Source: Streptomyces sp. NBC_00239 (GTDB lineage Bacteria; Actinomycetota; Actinomycetes; Streptomycetales; Streptomycetaceae). From it: 64,000 bases of DNA. The translations under genes and the position numbers were made by a program. The notes under the pieces were generated by a model that was not told the DNA's origin, searched no databases, and was given only the letters and a program-made list of their open reading frames with translations. Of this stretch, positions 52,027-61,466 are shown piece by piece. The stretch covers positions 4,588,001 to 4,652,000 of the forward strand of contig NZ_CP108095.1 in the NCBI RefSeq assembly GCF_036194065.1, written 5' to 3'. Within the stretch, counting starts at the first letter, position 1; each line of letters starts with the position of its first letter.

Positions 52027-53409
52027 ATGGCAGCCAGGCCTCTCGTAGCCCGCCAGCCGAACGAACGGCTGCAGGCGCTCATCCAGGAAGCCGGGTGCTC
52101 CAACGCCGGACTCGCCCGCCGCGTGAACATGTGCGGCTCCGAGCACGGACTGGATCTCCGCTACGACAAGACGTCCGTGGCCCGCTGGCTTCGCGGCCAG
52201 CAGCCCCGCGGCCGGGCCCCCGGCATCATCGCCGAGGCCCTCGGCCGCAAACTGGGCCGCACCGTCACCATCGACGAGATCGGCATGGCCAACGGCAAGA
52301 ACCTCGCCTCCGGGGTCGGCCTGCAGTTCTCCCCGACCGTGCTCGGCGCGATCGAGCAGGTCTGCGAGCTGTGGCGGTCCGACGTCGGCCGCCGCGACTT
52401 CCTGGCCGGCTCCACCGTCGCCGCCTCCGCCCTCGTGGAACCCAGCCGCGACTGGCTGATCACACAGGCCGACGCCCAGGTCGCCCGGACCGCGGGCGCC
52501 CGGGTCGGCCTCAGCGACGTCGAGGCCGTACGCGCCACCACCGAGGCCCTGACCGACCTCGACCACCGGTTCGGCAGCGGGCACGTCCGCCCGGTCGTCG
52601 TCCACTACCTCAACAGCGTGGTGTCGGGGCTGCTGGGCGGCTCGTACCGGGAGCCGGTCGGACGGTCCCTGTTCGCGGCGGTCGCCCGGCTCACCGAGCT
52701 GGCCGGCTACATGGCCGTGGACACCGGCCAGCCGGGGCTGGCGCAGCGCTACTACATCCAGGCCCTGCGGCTGGCCCAGGCCGCCGGCGACCGCGCGTAC
52801 GGCGGCTACGTGCTCGCCGCGTCGATGAGCCACCTGGCCGCCGAGCTCGGCAACCCGCGCGAGATCTCGCAGCTGGCGCGGGCCGCCCAGGAGGGGGCCC
52901 GGGGGCAGGTGACCCCGCGGGTGCAGGCGATGTTCTTCGCGGCCGAGGCGCGTGGGCACGCCCTGCTGGGCGACGCCCGGGCCACCCAGGTGCTGGCCGG
53001 GCGGGCGGTGTCGGCGCTGGAGCGGGCCGAGCCGGAGTCCGGGGACGACCCGGTGTGGATCAGGCACTTCGACACGGCGTACCTGGCCGACGAGCTCGCG
53101 CACTGCCACCGCGACCTCGGGCAGGCGGACGCGGCCGGGCGGCGGGCCGAGGAGGCCTTGCGGGCGCTGCCCGAGACCAAGGCCCGCAGACGGGCCATCG
53201 GCCTGCTGCTGCTGGCGGCCGCGCAGGTGGAGAAGCGGGAGGTGGAAGAGGCCTGCCAGACCGGCGCGCGGGCGGTGGAGCTGCTCGGGACGCTGCGGAC
53301 GAACCGCGGGGCGGAGTACCTGGAGGACTTCCGCCGGCGGCTGGTGCCGTACCGCGACGAGGCCGCCGTCCGGGAGTTCACCGCGCGTCTGGAGATGCAG
53401 CCGGTCTGA
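52027..53409 (+). CDS. NsdA-like regulator with TPR-like repeats
   Basis: A 460-residue cytoplasmic regulator of a family typified by S. coelicolor NsdA, which represses sporulation and antibiotic production; this is a paralogue or relative by resemblance only. An N-terminal part (NERLQALIQEAGCSNAGLARRVNMCG ... KTSVARWLRGQQPRGRAP) looks like a helix-turn-helix. The long C-terminus is made of TPR-like helical hairpins (GQPGLAQRYYIQALRLAQAAGD, GDARATQVLAGRAVSALERAEPES, GQADAAGRRAEEALRALPE). A GTGATC/GATCAC palindrome (51983-51988, 51997-52002) lies 25 bases before the ATG and may be an operator. Confidence 0.8.
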   Translation: MAARPLVARQPNERLQALIQEAGCSNAGLARRVNMCGSEHGLDLRYDKTSVARWLRGQQPRGRAPGIIAEALGRKLGRTVTIDEIGMANGKNLASGVGLQFSPTVLGAIEQVCELWRSDVGRRDFLAGSTVAASALVEPSRDWLITQADAQVARTAGARVGLSDVEAVRATTEALTDLDHRFGSGHVRPVVVHYLNSVVSGLLGGSYREPVGRSLFAAVARLTELAGYMAVDTGQPGLAQRYYIQALRLAQAAGDRAYGGYVLAASMSHLAAELGNPREISQLARAAQEGARGQVTPRVQAMFFAAEARGHALLGDARATQVLAGRAVSALERAEPESGDDPVWIRHFDTAYLADELAHCHRDLGQADAAGRRAEEALRALPETKARRRAIGLLLLAAAQVEKREVEEACQTGARAVELLGTLRTNRGAEYLEDFRRRLVPYRDEAAVREFTARLEMQPV

Positions 53410-53549
53410 GCCGTCCCGCGGGCCGGCACGGAGAAGTCGGCGGCCGTACTCCGGCGTGCCTGCTTGAGTTTGATCACGGGTGCGTGGCAGTCCGTCAGGA
53501 GGACCCGGTAGCGTGAGCCGACGATTCCGTAGGTGGAGAAGGAGTCCCG

Positions 53550-55355
53550 GTGACGCAGAGCGGCCAGGGGGGCGAACCGCAGTACCCGGCGGCGCAGCCC
53601 CCGCGCGAGGGCATCGTGCTGCCCGCCGACGGTTCCGGGCCCTGGGTCCCCGGCACCCCCGAGGCGCCGCCCGCGGCGCCGGTCGGCGGCCGGCCGTGGG
53701 ACGCCGAGTGGGGTCCGGGCGCCCCTCCGCAGACCCCTCCGCCACCGGCACCGCCGCAGACCCCGCCATCCCCGCTCCCGCCCCAGCCGGGTTACGGGTA
53801 TCCGCCCCCGCAGGGTTACGGGTACCCGCACCAGGAGTACTCCCACGAGTCGTACGGGCAGCAGCAGGCACCGCCGCCGTACCAGGACCCGTACGCGCAG
53901 CAGCAGCCGCAGCATGACTACGGGCAGCAGCAGCCTCAGGCCTACGGGCAGCAGCCGGAGCAGCCCCGACAGCCCGAGCCGCCGCAGCAGGCGTACGGGC
54001 AGCAGGGGGAGAGCGAGCCGCACGGGCAGCAGCCGTACTGGCAGCCGGCCGGCTACGAGCAGCAGCCGCCCCCGCAGCAGCCGTACCAGACCATGGGCAC
54101 GGACGCCGAGGCCACCTCGCTGATCCCGCCGTACCAGGCGCAGGCGCAGGCGGCGGCGGACGCGGAGGCGACCTCGCTCATCCCGCCGTACCGGGCGCAG
54201 CCCCCGATGGGGACGGACGCCGAGGCGACCGCCTTCATCCCGCCGTACCAGGCGCAGGCCATGGGCTCGGACGCCGAGGCGACCTCGCTGATCCCGCCGT
54301 ACCGGCCGCAGGCCGCCGGTGCGGACGCCGAGGCGACGGCCTTCCTGCCGCCGGTGCCGGCCGGCGCCGGGTCCCCCGGGGGACCGGCCTCGCCCGCGGA
54401 CAGCGATCCGACGCAGTTCATCCCGCCGGTGCCCGCCGCGCCCGCGCAGTCCGGGCCGCCCCCGGAGTTCGACGGGCTGTTCCGCAACGACGACGCGGCC
54501 GGGTCCACCGCCCAGCTGCCCAAGATCGAGGAGCCGGTGGCGCCGCGGCGCCCGCAGCCGCCCGCCCGCGGCCGCCAGCAGCCGCCGCAGCCGCCCGCCG
54601 GCTACGGCTACCCGCCGCAGCCCGGCCCCGGCGGCTACCACCCGCAGCCGCCCCCGCCGCCCGGCTACGGCCGGCCGCCGTACGGCGGCCCCGGCGGCGA
54701 ACCCGAGCCGCGCCGGACGCCCGTCGCGCTGATCGTCGCCGGCGTGGTGGGCCTGGCCGTGGTCGGGCTCGGCGTGGGCGCCCTGATGGGCGGCGAGAAG
54801 GGGTCGAACAGCCCCACCGAGTCCTCGCAGGTGTCGGAGTCCTCCAGCCCCAGGGCGGGCGGCAGCAGCGCGCCGGCCGCGGAGGAGCCCGTGGACCCGG
54901 CGAAGGGCCAGGCGATACAGCTGGACAAGCTGCTCGAGGACAGCAACGACAGCCGGGCCGCGGTCATCCGCTCGGTCGAGGACATCAAGGGCTGCGACAA
55001 CCTGGACCAGGCCGCCGACGACCTGCGCGACGCCGCCCGGCAGCGCGAGGAGCTGGTCACCCGGCTCCAGGAGCTCCAGGTCGACAAGCTGCCGGACCAC
55101 GCCCGGCTGTCCGCCGCGCTGAAGAAGGCCTGGCAGGCTTCCGCCGAGGCCGACAACCACTACGCGGAGTGGGCCGAGCAGGTCGACGGCAGCAAGAAGC
55201 TCTGCAAGGGCGGCAAGGCCAGGAACACGAGCCACGCGCAGGCGGGCAACAAGGCGAGCGGCGAGGCGACCCAGGCGAAGCAGTCCGCCTCGGCGCTGTG
55301 GAACCGGATCGCCGGCAAGTACGACCTGCCGACCCGCGACCGCACCCAGCTCTGA
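53550..55355 (+). CDS. Membrane protein with DAEAT-type tandem repeats
   Basis: A 601-residue protein of three parts. Residues 1-175 are Pro/Gln/Tyr/Gly-rich and disordered (YGYPPPQGYGYPHQEY and QQQP runs). Residues about 185-320 have at least six copies of a DAEATSLIPPYQ/RAQ repeat, the last variants FIPPV; Thr-rich, evenly spaced motifs like these are typical phosphorylation or FHA targets. A single membrane helix (LIVAGVVGLAVVGLGVGALMG, about 395) divides it from a C-terminal 190-residue domain with helical, charged sequence, one conserved Cys pair (IKGCDNLD, KLCKGGKA), probably outside the cell. GTG start after GGAGAAGGAG. Function unknown. Confidence 0.75.
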   Translation: MTQSGQGGEPQYPAAQPPREGIVLPADGSGPWVPGTPEAPPAAPVGGRPWDAEWGPGAPPQTPPPPAPPQTPPSPLPPQPGYGYPPPQGYGYPHQEYSHESYGQQQAPPPYQDPYAQQQPQHDYGQQQPQAYGQQPEQPRQPEPPQQAYGQQGESEPHGQQPYWQPAGYEQQPPPQQPYQTMGTDAEATSLIPPYQAQAQAAADAEATSLIPPYRAQPPMGTDAEATAFIPPYQAQAMGSDAEATSLIPPYRPQAAGADAEATAFLPPVPAGAGSPGGPASPADSDPTQFIPPVPAAPAQSGPPPEFDGLFRNDDAAGSTAQLPKIEEPVAPRRPQPPARGRQQPPQPPAGYGYPPQPGPGGYHPQPPPPPGYGRPPYGGPGGEPEPRRTPVALIVAGVVGLAVVGLGVGALMGGEKGSNSPTESSQVSESSSPRAGGSSAPAAEEPVDPAKGQAIQLDKLLEDSNDSRAAVIRSVEDIKGCDNLDQAADDLRDAARQREELVTRLQELQVDKLPDHARLSAALKKAWQASAEADNHYAEWAEQVDGSKKLCKGGKARNTSHAQAGNKASGEATQAKQSASALWNRIAGKYDLPTRDRTQL

Positions 55356-55448
55356 CCGGGGCCGGGCCGGGCCGGCGGCGGCCGGGGCGCACCGCCCCGG
55401 CCGGCCGTACGGCTCCCGGGGGCGGGTCGCGCGGCCCCGGGGCGTCGG

Positions 55449-56795
55449 TCAGCTGGTGGTCGGGGCGGATTCCAGGGTGTCGGTCATGTCCATCACGCGT
55501 TCGCCCTGCGCGGTCAGCACGCCGCCCTGCACCCGCTGGAAGGTCACCCGGCCGTTGACGATGCGCGGGAAGCCGCCCACCGCCCGCATGTCCTCGTAGC
55601 GCCAGCGCAGGTCGGGGGTGAGGCCGCCGGTCTTCACGCCGTCGGCGCGGTCCAGGGCGCGGGCGACCCGGCGGGAGGTGATCTCGCCGTCGCCGAGCCC
55701 CCTGATGATCTCCGAGAAGACCGTGTACGCGATCCAGGTGGTCTGGGTGCCGGTGTCCGCGGGGTCGACGCGGGCGTCGGCGAAGGCCTGCTTGTTGATC
55801 ACCTTGCGCATCGGCTCCCACAGCGGGTCCGAGGCGACGGGGTACCAGCCGGTGACGTACGCGCCCTCGAAGGGGCCGTCCTTGCCGCCCGTACGGTTGA
55901 CCAGGCCCTGGCTGACGCTGCCGAGCACCGAGGCGATCTTCACCTTCTGGTCCTCGCCCTCGACGCGCCGGAACGAGTCGAAGAACGTCTCGGTGCGCTC
56001 GCCGAGCGCGGCCGTCACGCAGCCTTCGGCGGCCTTGTCGCGGGCCGCGGCGGAGCCGATCGTGTCCGCCATCCGGCTGCCCGCGCCCGCTTCCGTGAGG
56101 GCCGCGCCGGCCACATCGCCGTAGTTGGTGGCGTCCTCGGCGGCCCGGATGTCGGCCGCCTTCACGCCGGCCCCGCCCGGGGCGGACTTGAGGCCGGCGT
56201 TCAGCAGCAGCGGCATGCTGTCGCCGGCGAGGGTGTCGGGGCGCACCAGCGCGATCTTCTTGCAGATGCGTCCGAGCTGGCGGCCGGTGCCGGCGAGCAG
56301 CACCGGCTGCCCGCCGTTGACGGGGTAGGACAGGCTGCTCTGGAACTCCTCCGCGGAGACTCCGTACCCGCCGATGAAGGGGACGCCCGCGGTCTCCAGC
56401 GGCACCATGAAGGCGCGCCCGTGCTGGCTGTACGAGCCGACGACCGCGACGGCGTTCTCGTCGACGGCCATGCGGGCGCAGTCGGCGGCGCCGCTCGGCG
56501 TGTTGTGCTCGTTGCAGGTGATCACGCGCAGCTTGTGGCCGTTGATGCCGCCGCGGGAGTTCACCCAGCGCTCGTACGCCTTCGCCATCGCGGGCATGCC
56601 GGGCATGTTGGTGGCCTTGGTGCCCTCGGGCGCCCAGGTCATCACGGTCAGGGGCTCCCCGGATCCCCCCGCGTCCCCGGGGAGCACCCCACAGCCGCCG
56701 ATGAGGGAGGCACCCAACGCCGTACACAGGGCCGTGCGGGCCGCGGATGCGATCGAGCGAGTGGAGAAGGTGCGCCGCCTATCGGTCATGTGCAT
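55449..56795 (-). CDS. Branched-chain amino-acid-type substrate-binding lipoprotein
   Basis: A 448-residue extracellular binding protein of the LivJ/Peripla_BP_6 class. A lipoprotein signal (ALCTALGASLIGGC) places the lipid at Cys35. The mature part starts VMTWAPEGTKATNMPGMPAM, then NSRGGINGHKLRVITCNEHNTP and AVVGSYSQHGRAFMVPLETAGVPFIGGYG, the classic hinge pattern of the family. Two cysteines (ITCNEH and GRICKK) may be disulfide-linked. No permease or ATPase gene is adjacent, so it may be an orphan or receptor-like protein. Start chosen at the ATG preceded by GGAAG five bases upstream; ATG 56789 is two codons later. Confidence 0.84.
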   Translation of the reverse strand: MHMTDRRRTFSTRSIASAARTALCTALGASLIGGCGVLPGDAGGSGEPLTVMTWAPEGTKATNMPGMPAMAKAYERWVNSRGGINGHKLRVITCNEHNTPSGAADCARMAVDENAVAVVGSYSQHGRAFMVPLETAGVPFIGGYGVSAEEFQSSLSYPVNGGQPVLLAGTGRQLGRICKKIALVRPDTLAGDSMPLLLNAGLKSAPGGAGVKAADIRAAEDATNYGDVAGAALTEAGAGSRMADTIGSAAARDKAAEGCVTAALGERTETFFDSFRRVEGEDQKVKIASVLGSVSQGLVNRTGGKDGPFEGAYVTGWYPVASDPLWEPMRKVINKQAFADARVDPADTGTQTTWIAYTVFSEIIRGLGDGEITSRRVARALDRADGVKTGGLTPDLRWRYEDMRAVGGFPRIVNGRVTFQRVQGGVLTAQGERVMDMTDTLESAPTTS

Positions 56796-56912
56796 GCACA
56801 CTTCCGCGTCGCGGGTAACGGCCGAGTGATGTCCACTCAACGTTCGGTGACATCCAGGTGAACTACGGGGGCGTAAAGATCGCGGGAAGGGAGGAACGTA
56901 CGATCGACGACC

Positions 56913-57416
56913 GTGACATTCGTCCAAGCTTCGAAGAACCCTTCCCGCCGCGGCCACCGCTCCACCACCATGGGCGGCATGCCGCTCAACGACATGCCGT
57001 GGTGGCGCTGGCGCAGCAACGTGCGCTCGGCGCTGCACATGCTCTCCGACCCGGACTTCCACGAGAAGTACTGGCTGGCCGGCCTCGACGGCTACGGCGA
57101 CGTCACCGACGCGGTGTACCGCCTGGTCGAGGACACCTGGCTCGACAGCTGGTCCGCCGAGAAGTACGTCGGCACGATATTCCGCGACTCGCAGGAGGCC
57201 GCGCTCGTCGACGTGGCCGTGCTGCGGGTCCTGCGGATCCTGCACCAGGTCGGCCCGGACGCGCCCGTCTCCGGGTATCTGGAGCACCACGGCTGGCCCG
57301 AGGCGGTCCGCGCCGCCCGCGACGCCCACGTGCGCCTCGCGGCGGCCGACGGCGACGACCCGGACATGGTGCCGTGCTCGCTGGAAGCGCTGCGGATCAT
57401 GACCACGGGGGCCTGA
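56913..57416 (+). CDS. Conserved hypothetical protein (SCO4402-like family)
   Basis: A 167-residue protein of a Streptomyces family without assigned function. Conserved-looking features: MPWWRWRSNVRSALHMLSDPDFHEKYWLAGLDGYGDVTDAVYRLVEDTWLDSWSAEKYV and SLEALRIMTTG. It has no signal peptide or membrane segment, and Trp/Asp richness suggests a small, folded helical domain. The GTG at 56913 has no good ribosome binding site; ATG codons at 56970 and 56979 would shorten it by 19 or 22 residues and start closer to the conserved part. It is upstream of purU on the same strand, 81 bases apart, so co-transcription is possible. Confidence 0.65.
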   Translation: MTFVQASKNPSRRGHRSTTMGGMPLNDMPWWRWRSNVRSALHMLSDPDFHEKYWLAGLDGYGDVTDAVYRLVEDTWLDSWSAEKYVGTIFRDSQEAALVDVAVLRVLRILHQVGPDAPVSGYLEHHGWPEAVRAARDAHVRLAAADGDDPDMVPCSLEALRIMTTGA

Positions 57417-57497
57417 GGACCGGTCCGCGGGAAGCCGCGTGTCCTCTGGTCGGACAGGCTGCGGGCGGGGCCGCGAAATGTGAAAGTCTGTGGCGTC

Positions 57498-58373
57498 ATG
57501 AGCGACCCGCATGAAACCAGCGCGCCCCAGCAGTACGTCCTCACGCTGTCCTGTCCGGACAAGCAGGGCATTGTGCACGCCGTGTCGAGTTATCTGTTCA
57601 TGACCGGATGCAACATCGAGGACAGCCAGCAGTTCGGAGACCGCGACACCGGTCTCTTCTTCATGCGGGTGCACTTCGAGGCGGAGTCCCCGGTGACGGT
57701 CGAGAAGCTGCGGGCCAGCTTCGCCGCGATCGGCGACACCTTCCGGATGGACTGGCAGATCCACCGCTCCGACGAGCGCATGCGGATCGTGCTGATGGTC
57801 TCGAAGTTCGGGCACTGCCTCAACGACCTGCTGTTCCGGTCCCGGATCGGCGCCCTGCCGGTGGAGATCGCCGCGGTCGTCTCCAACCACACCGACTTCG
57901 CCGAGCTCTCCGCCTCGTACGACGTCCCCTTCCACCACATCCCGGTGACCCGGGACAACAAGGCGGAGGCCGAGGCGCAGCTGTTGGAGCTGGTGCGCGC
58001 GGAGAACGTCGAGCTGGTCGTCCTCGCCCGCTACATGCAGGTGCTCTCCGACGACCTGTGCAAGGCGCTGAGCGGCCGGATCATCAACATCCACCACTCC
58101 TTCCTGCCGAGCTTCAAGGGCGCCAAGCCGTACCACCAGGCGCACGCCCGCGGCGTGAAGCTGATCGGCGCCACCGCGCACTACGTGACCGCCGACCTCG
58201 ACGAGGGCCCGATCATCGAGCAGGAGGTCGAGCGGGTGAGCCACGGCGTCACCCCCGACCAGCTGGTCGCCATCGGCCGGGACGTCGAGTGCCAGGCCCT
58301 GGCCCGCGCCGTGAAGTGGCACAGCGAGCACCGGGTGCTGCTCAACGGCTCCCGCACGGTCGTCTTCGCCTGA
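57498..58373 (+). CDS. purU: Formyltetrahydrofolate deformylase
   Basis: PurU hydrolyses 10-formyltetrahydrofolate to formate and tetrahydrofolate, feeding formate to purine synthesis or balancing the one-carbon pool. The 291-residue product has an N-terminal ACT domain (residues about 12-80, LSCPDKQGIVHAVSSYLF) and a formyltransferase-like catalytic domain with IINIHHSFLPSFKGAKPYHQAHARGVKLIGATAHYVTADLDEGPIIEQ, including the catalytic Asn-His-Asp set. The ACT domain probably binds glycine or methionine. The ATG at 57498 is preferred over an in-frame ATG 18 bases upstream. Third-position GC is normal. Confidence 0.93.
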   Translation: MSDPHETSAPQQYVLTLSCPDKQGIVHAVSSYLFMTGCNIEDSQQFGDRDTGLFFMRVHFEAESPVTVEKLRASFAAIGDTFRMDWQIHRSDERMRIVLMVSKFGHCLNDLLFRSRIGALPVEIAAVVSNHTDFAELSASYDVPFHHIPVTRDNKAEAEAQLLELVRAENVELVVLARYMQVLSDDLCKALSGRIINIHHSFLPSFKGAKPYHQAHARGVKLIGATAHYVTADLDEGPIIEQEVERVSHGVTPDQLVAIGRDVECQALARAVKWHSEHRVLLNGSRTVVFA

Positions 58374-58463
58374 TCCGGGCCGCTTCTCCGCGTCCGGGCG
58401 GGTGCCGGGGCGCGGAGTACGGGCTCGGATGATCGGGCGTGGGCGGGCGTGGACGGGCCGGTC

Positions 58464-59989
<1,526 letters not shown>

Positions 59990-59993
<4 letters not shown>

Positions 59994-60553
59994 CGGACGG
60001 TTCCGTAGCCGGGCGGGGAACCGCCCTCGGTGGTCAGGACGTTGGCGGTCGACAGCAGCTGGAGGCCGAGCCGCAGCCGGCGCCGGGCCTCGTCCTCGGT
60101 GACTCCGAGGTCGGCGGCGGCCTGCCGGTAGTCGCGGCGCTGGAAGTAGGCGAGTTCGAGGGCGGCCCGCAGGGGTGCGGGCATCGAGGTGACGATGTAG
60201 TCCGCTCGGGCGGCGGCCGAGGCCATGCGCACCTTCTGCTCCAGTTCCTCGCGCGATCCGCGGCCGAATTCGGTCTGCCGCAGCCGGGCCACTGCCTGGC
60301 CCTGGGTGATCCGGGCGACCCAGGACCGCATGGAGCCCTGCTTGGGGTCGTAGGCGTCGGGGTTCTCCCAGATGTACCCGAAGACTTCGCGGGTGATCCG
60401 GTCGGCGGCGCGTTCGTCGCCCAGAACGCGGTAGGCCAGGCCGTGGACGAGTGAGGCGAAGCGGTCGTAGAGCTCGCCGAGGGCGGCTGCTTCGCCGCGG
60501 GCGAGGCGTTGCTGCATGCGGCGGTCCCAGCGCGGTGGTGCGTCCTTCGCCAT
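59990..60553 (-). CDS. ECF-family RNA polymerase sigma factor
   Basis: A 187-residue ECF sigma factor. Region 2 is GELYDRFASLVHGLAYRVLGDERAADRITREVFGYIWENPDAYDPKQGSMRSWVARITQGQAVARLR, with the -10 contact residues; region 4 includes LELAYFQRRDYRQAAADLGVTEDEARRRLRLGLQLL. There is no N-terminal domain beyond the usual. The gene overlaps its anti-sigma partner by ATGA, the standard arrangement for ECF pairs. The ATG at 60553 is preferred; a GTG 30 bases upstream is possible. The upstream gap contains no obvious autoregulatory ECF promoter I can be sure of. Confidence 0.9.
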
Positions 60554-60882
60554 GGCAGCCCCCAGCCCTGAGTCGTCCACTCGAATGTAATGGCCAACTG
60601 CCTTTTGGTGCCGAGCTTCCCCAAAATCCCCGCGGGGGCGGGCCGTCCGTGCTAGTGGCGTCCCGGCGAGGCTGACATCGCCCCCAGGGGGTCGGCGGGG
60701 CCGGAGGTTGCCCCTCGGGGCGTCGGTGGAGTTGAAGGGCGCGCCCCGGTGCGCGCCCCTGTGCGCGGGGGCGGTGCGGCCACTTGGTTGTCCGCTTCGC
60801 TTAACGTCCAGGCCATCCAGGCCGTACGCTGCCGCCTGTCTTGAACTGCACCCACCGCACATGTGAAGGCGGAACGCCGAAT
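60554..60882. repeat. Gap with degenerate dispersed repeat
   Basis: Within this 329-base divergent gap, 60655-60735 is a diverged copy of the repeat's right arm (GGCGAGGCTGACATCGCCCC, then GGTCGGCGGGGCCGG and CTCGGGGCGTCGG). Beyond it lies a GC-rich stretch with GGGCGCGCCCC/GGTGCGCGCCC inverted elements (60739-60775). The last 70 bases before the EF-hand gene include TTGTCC and TTAACG (60787, 60799) as weak promoter-like elements. No gene is seen. Confidence 0.65.
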
Positions 60883-61407
60883 ATGGACAGCGCAGAGTAC
60901 GAGCGCAAGATCGCCGCCCGATTCGCCACCTTCGACCAGGACGGCAACGGCTATATCGACCGGGAGGACTTCAGCGCGGCGGCCAAGGCCGTGCTGGCCG
61001 AATTCGGTACCACCGCGCGCTCCGACAAGGGGCAGGCCGTGTTCATCGGCGCGGAGGCCTTCTGGCAGGGCATGGCCGGGATCGCGGACGTCGACGGGGA
61101 CCAGCGGGTGACCCGCGAGGAGTTCGTGACCGGCGCCGCGAAGCGGCTGCGGGACAGCCCCGCCCGGTTCGCGGAGATCGCCCGCCCCTTCCTGCGCGCC
61201 GTGGTCGCCGTGGCCGACGAGGCCGGTACCGGCATCACCACCCCGCAGGCCGCGGCCCGGGTGCTGCGGGTGCTGGGCACGCCGCAGGCGCTGGCCGAGG
61301 GGGTGGCCGCCGCGCTGGACGCCGACGGCGACGGCCGGATCTCCGAGGACGAGATCCTGACCGCCTTCGCCGGCTACTGCGGAGTCGAGCCGCCCGACGC
61401 CGGATAG
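60883..61407 (+). CDS. EF-hand calcium-binding protein
   Basis: A 174-residue cytoplasmic calmodulin-like protein. Three complete EF loops are visible: DQDGNGYIDRED (18-29), DVDGDQRVTREE (69-80) and DADGDGRISEDE (146-157); each has Asp at loop positions 1, 3 and 5 and a Glu or Asp at 12. A fourth, DEAGTGITTPQA (112-123), lacks the acidic ligand at 12 and is probably silent. Such prokaryotic EF-hand proteins act as calcium buffers or sensors in Streptomyces, for example in aerial development. It is a single gene. The ATG at 60883 gives the canonical MDSAEYERKIAARF start. Confidence 0.88.
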   Translation: MDSAEYERKIAARFATFDQDGNGYIDREDFSAAAKAVLAEFGTTARSDKGQAVFIGAEAFWQGMAGIADVDGDQRVTREEFVTGAAKRLRDSPARFAEIARPFLRAVVAVADEAGTGITTPQAAARVLRVLGTPQALAEGVAAALDADGDGRISEDEILTAFAGYCGVEPPDAG

Positions 61408-61466
61408 CGGCCGACGGCGGGGCCGAGGACGCGGGCGGGCGCCCACCCGCCTCCGCCCCCGCCCGG

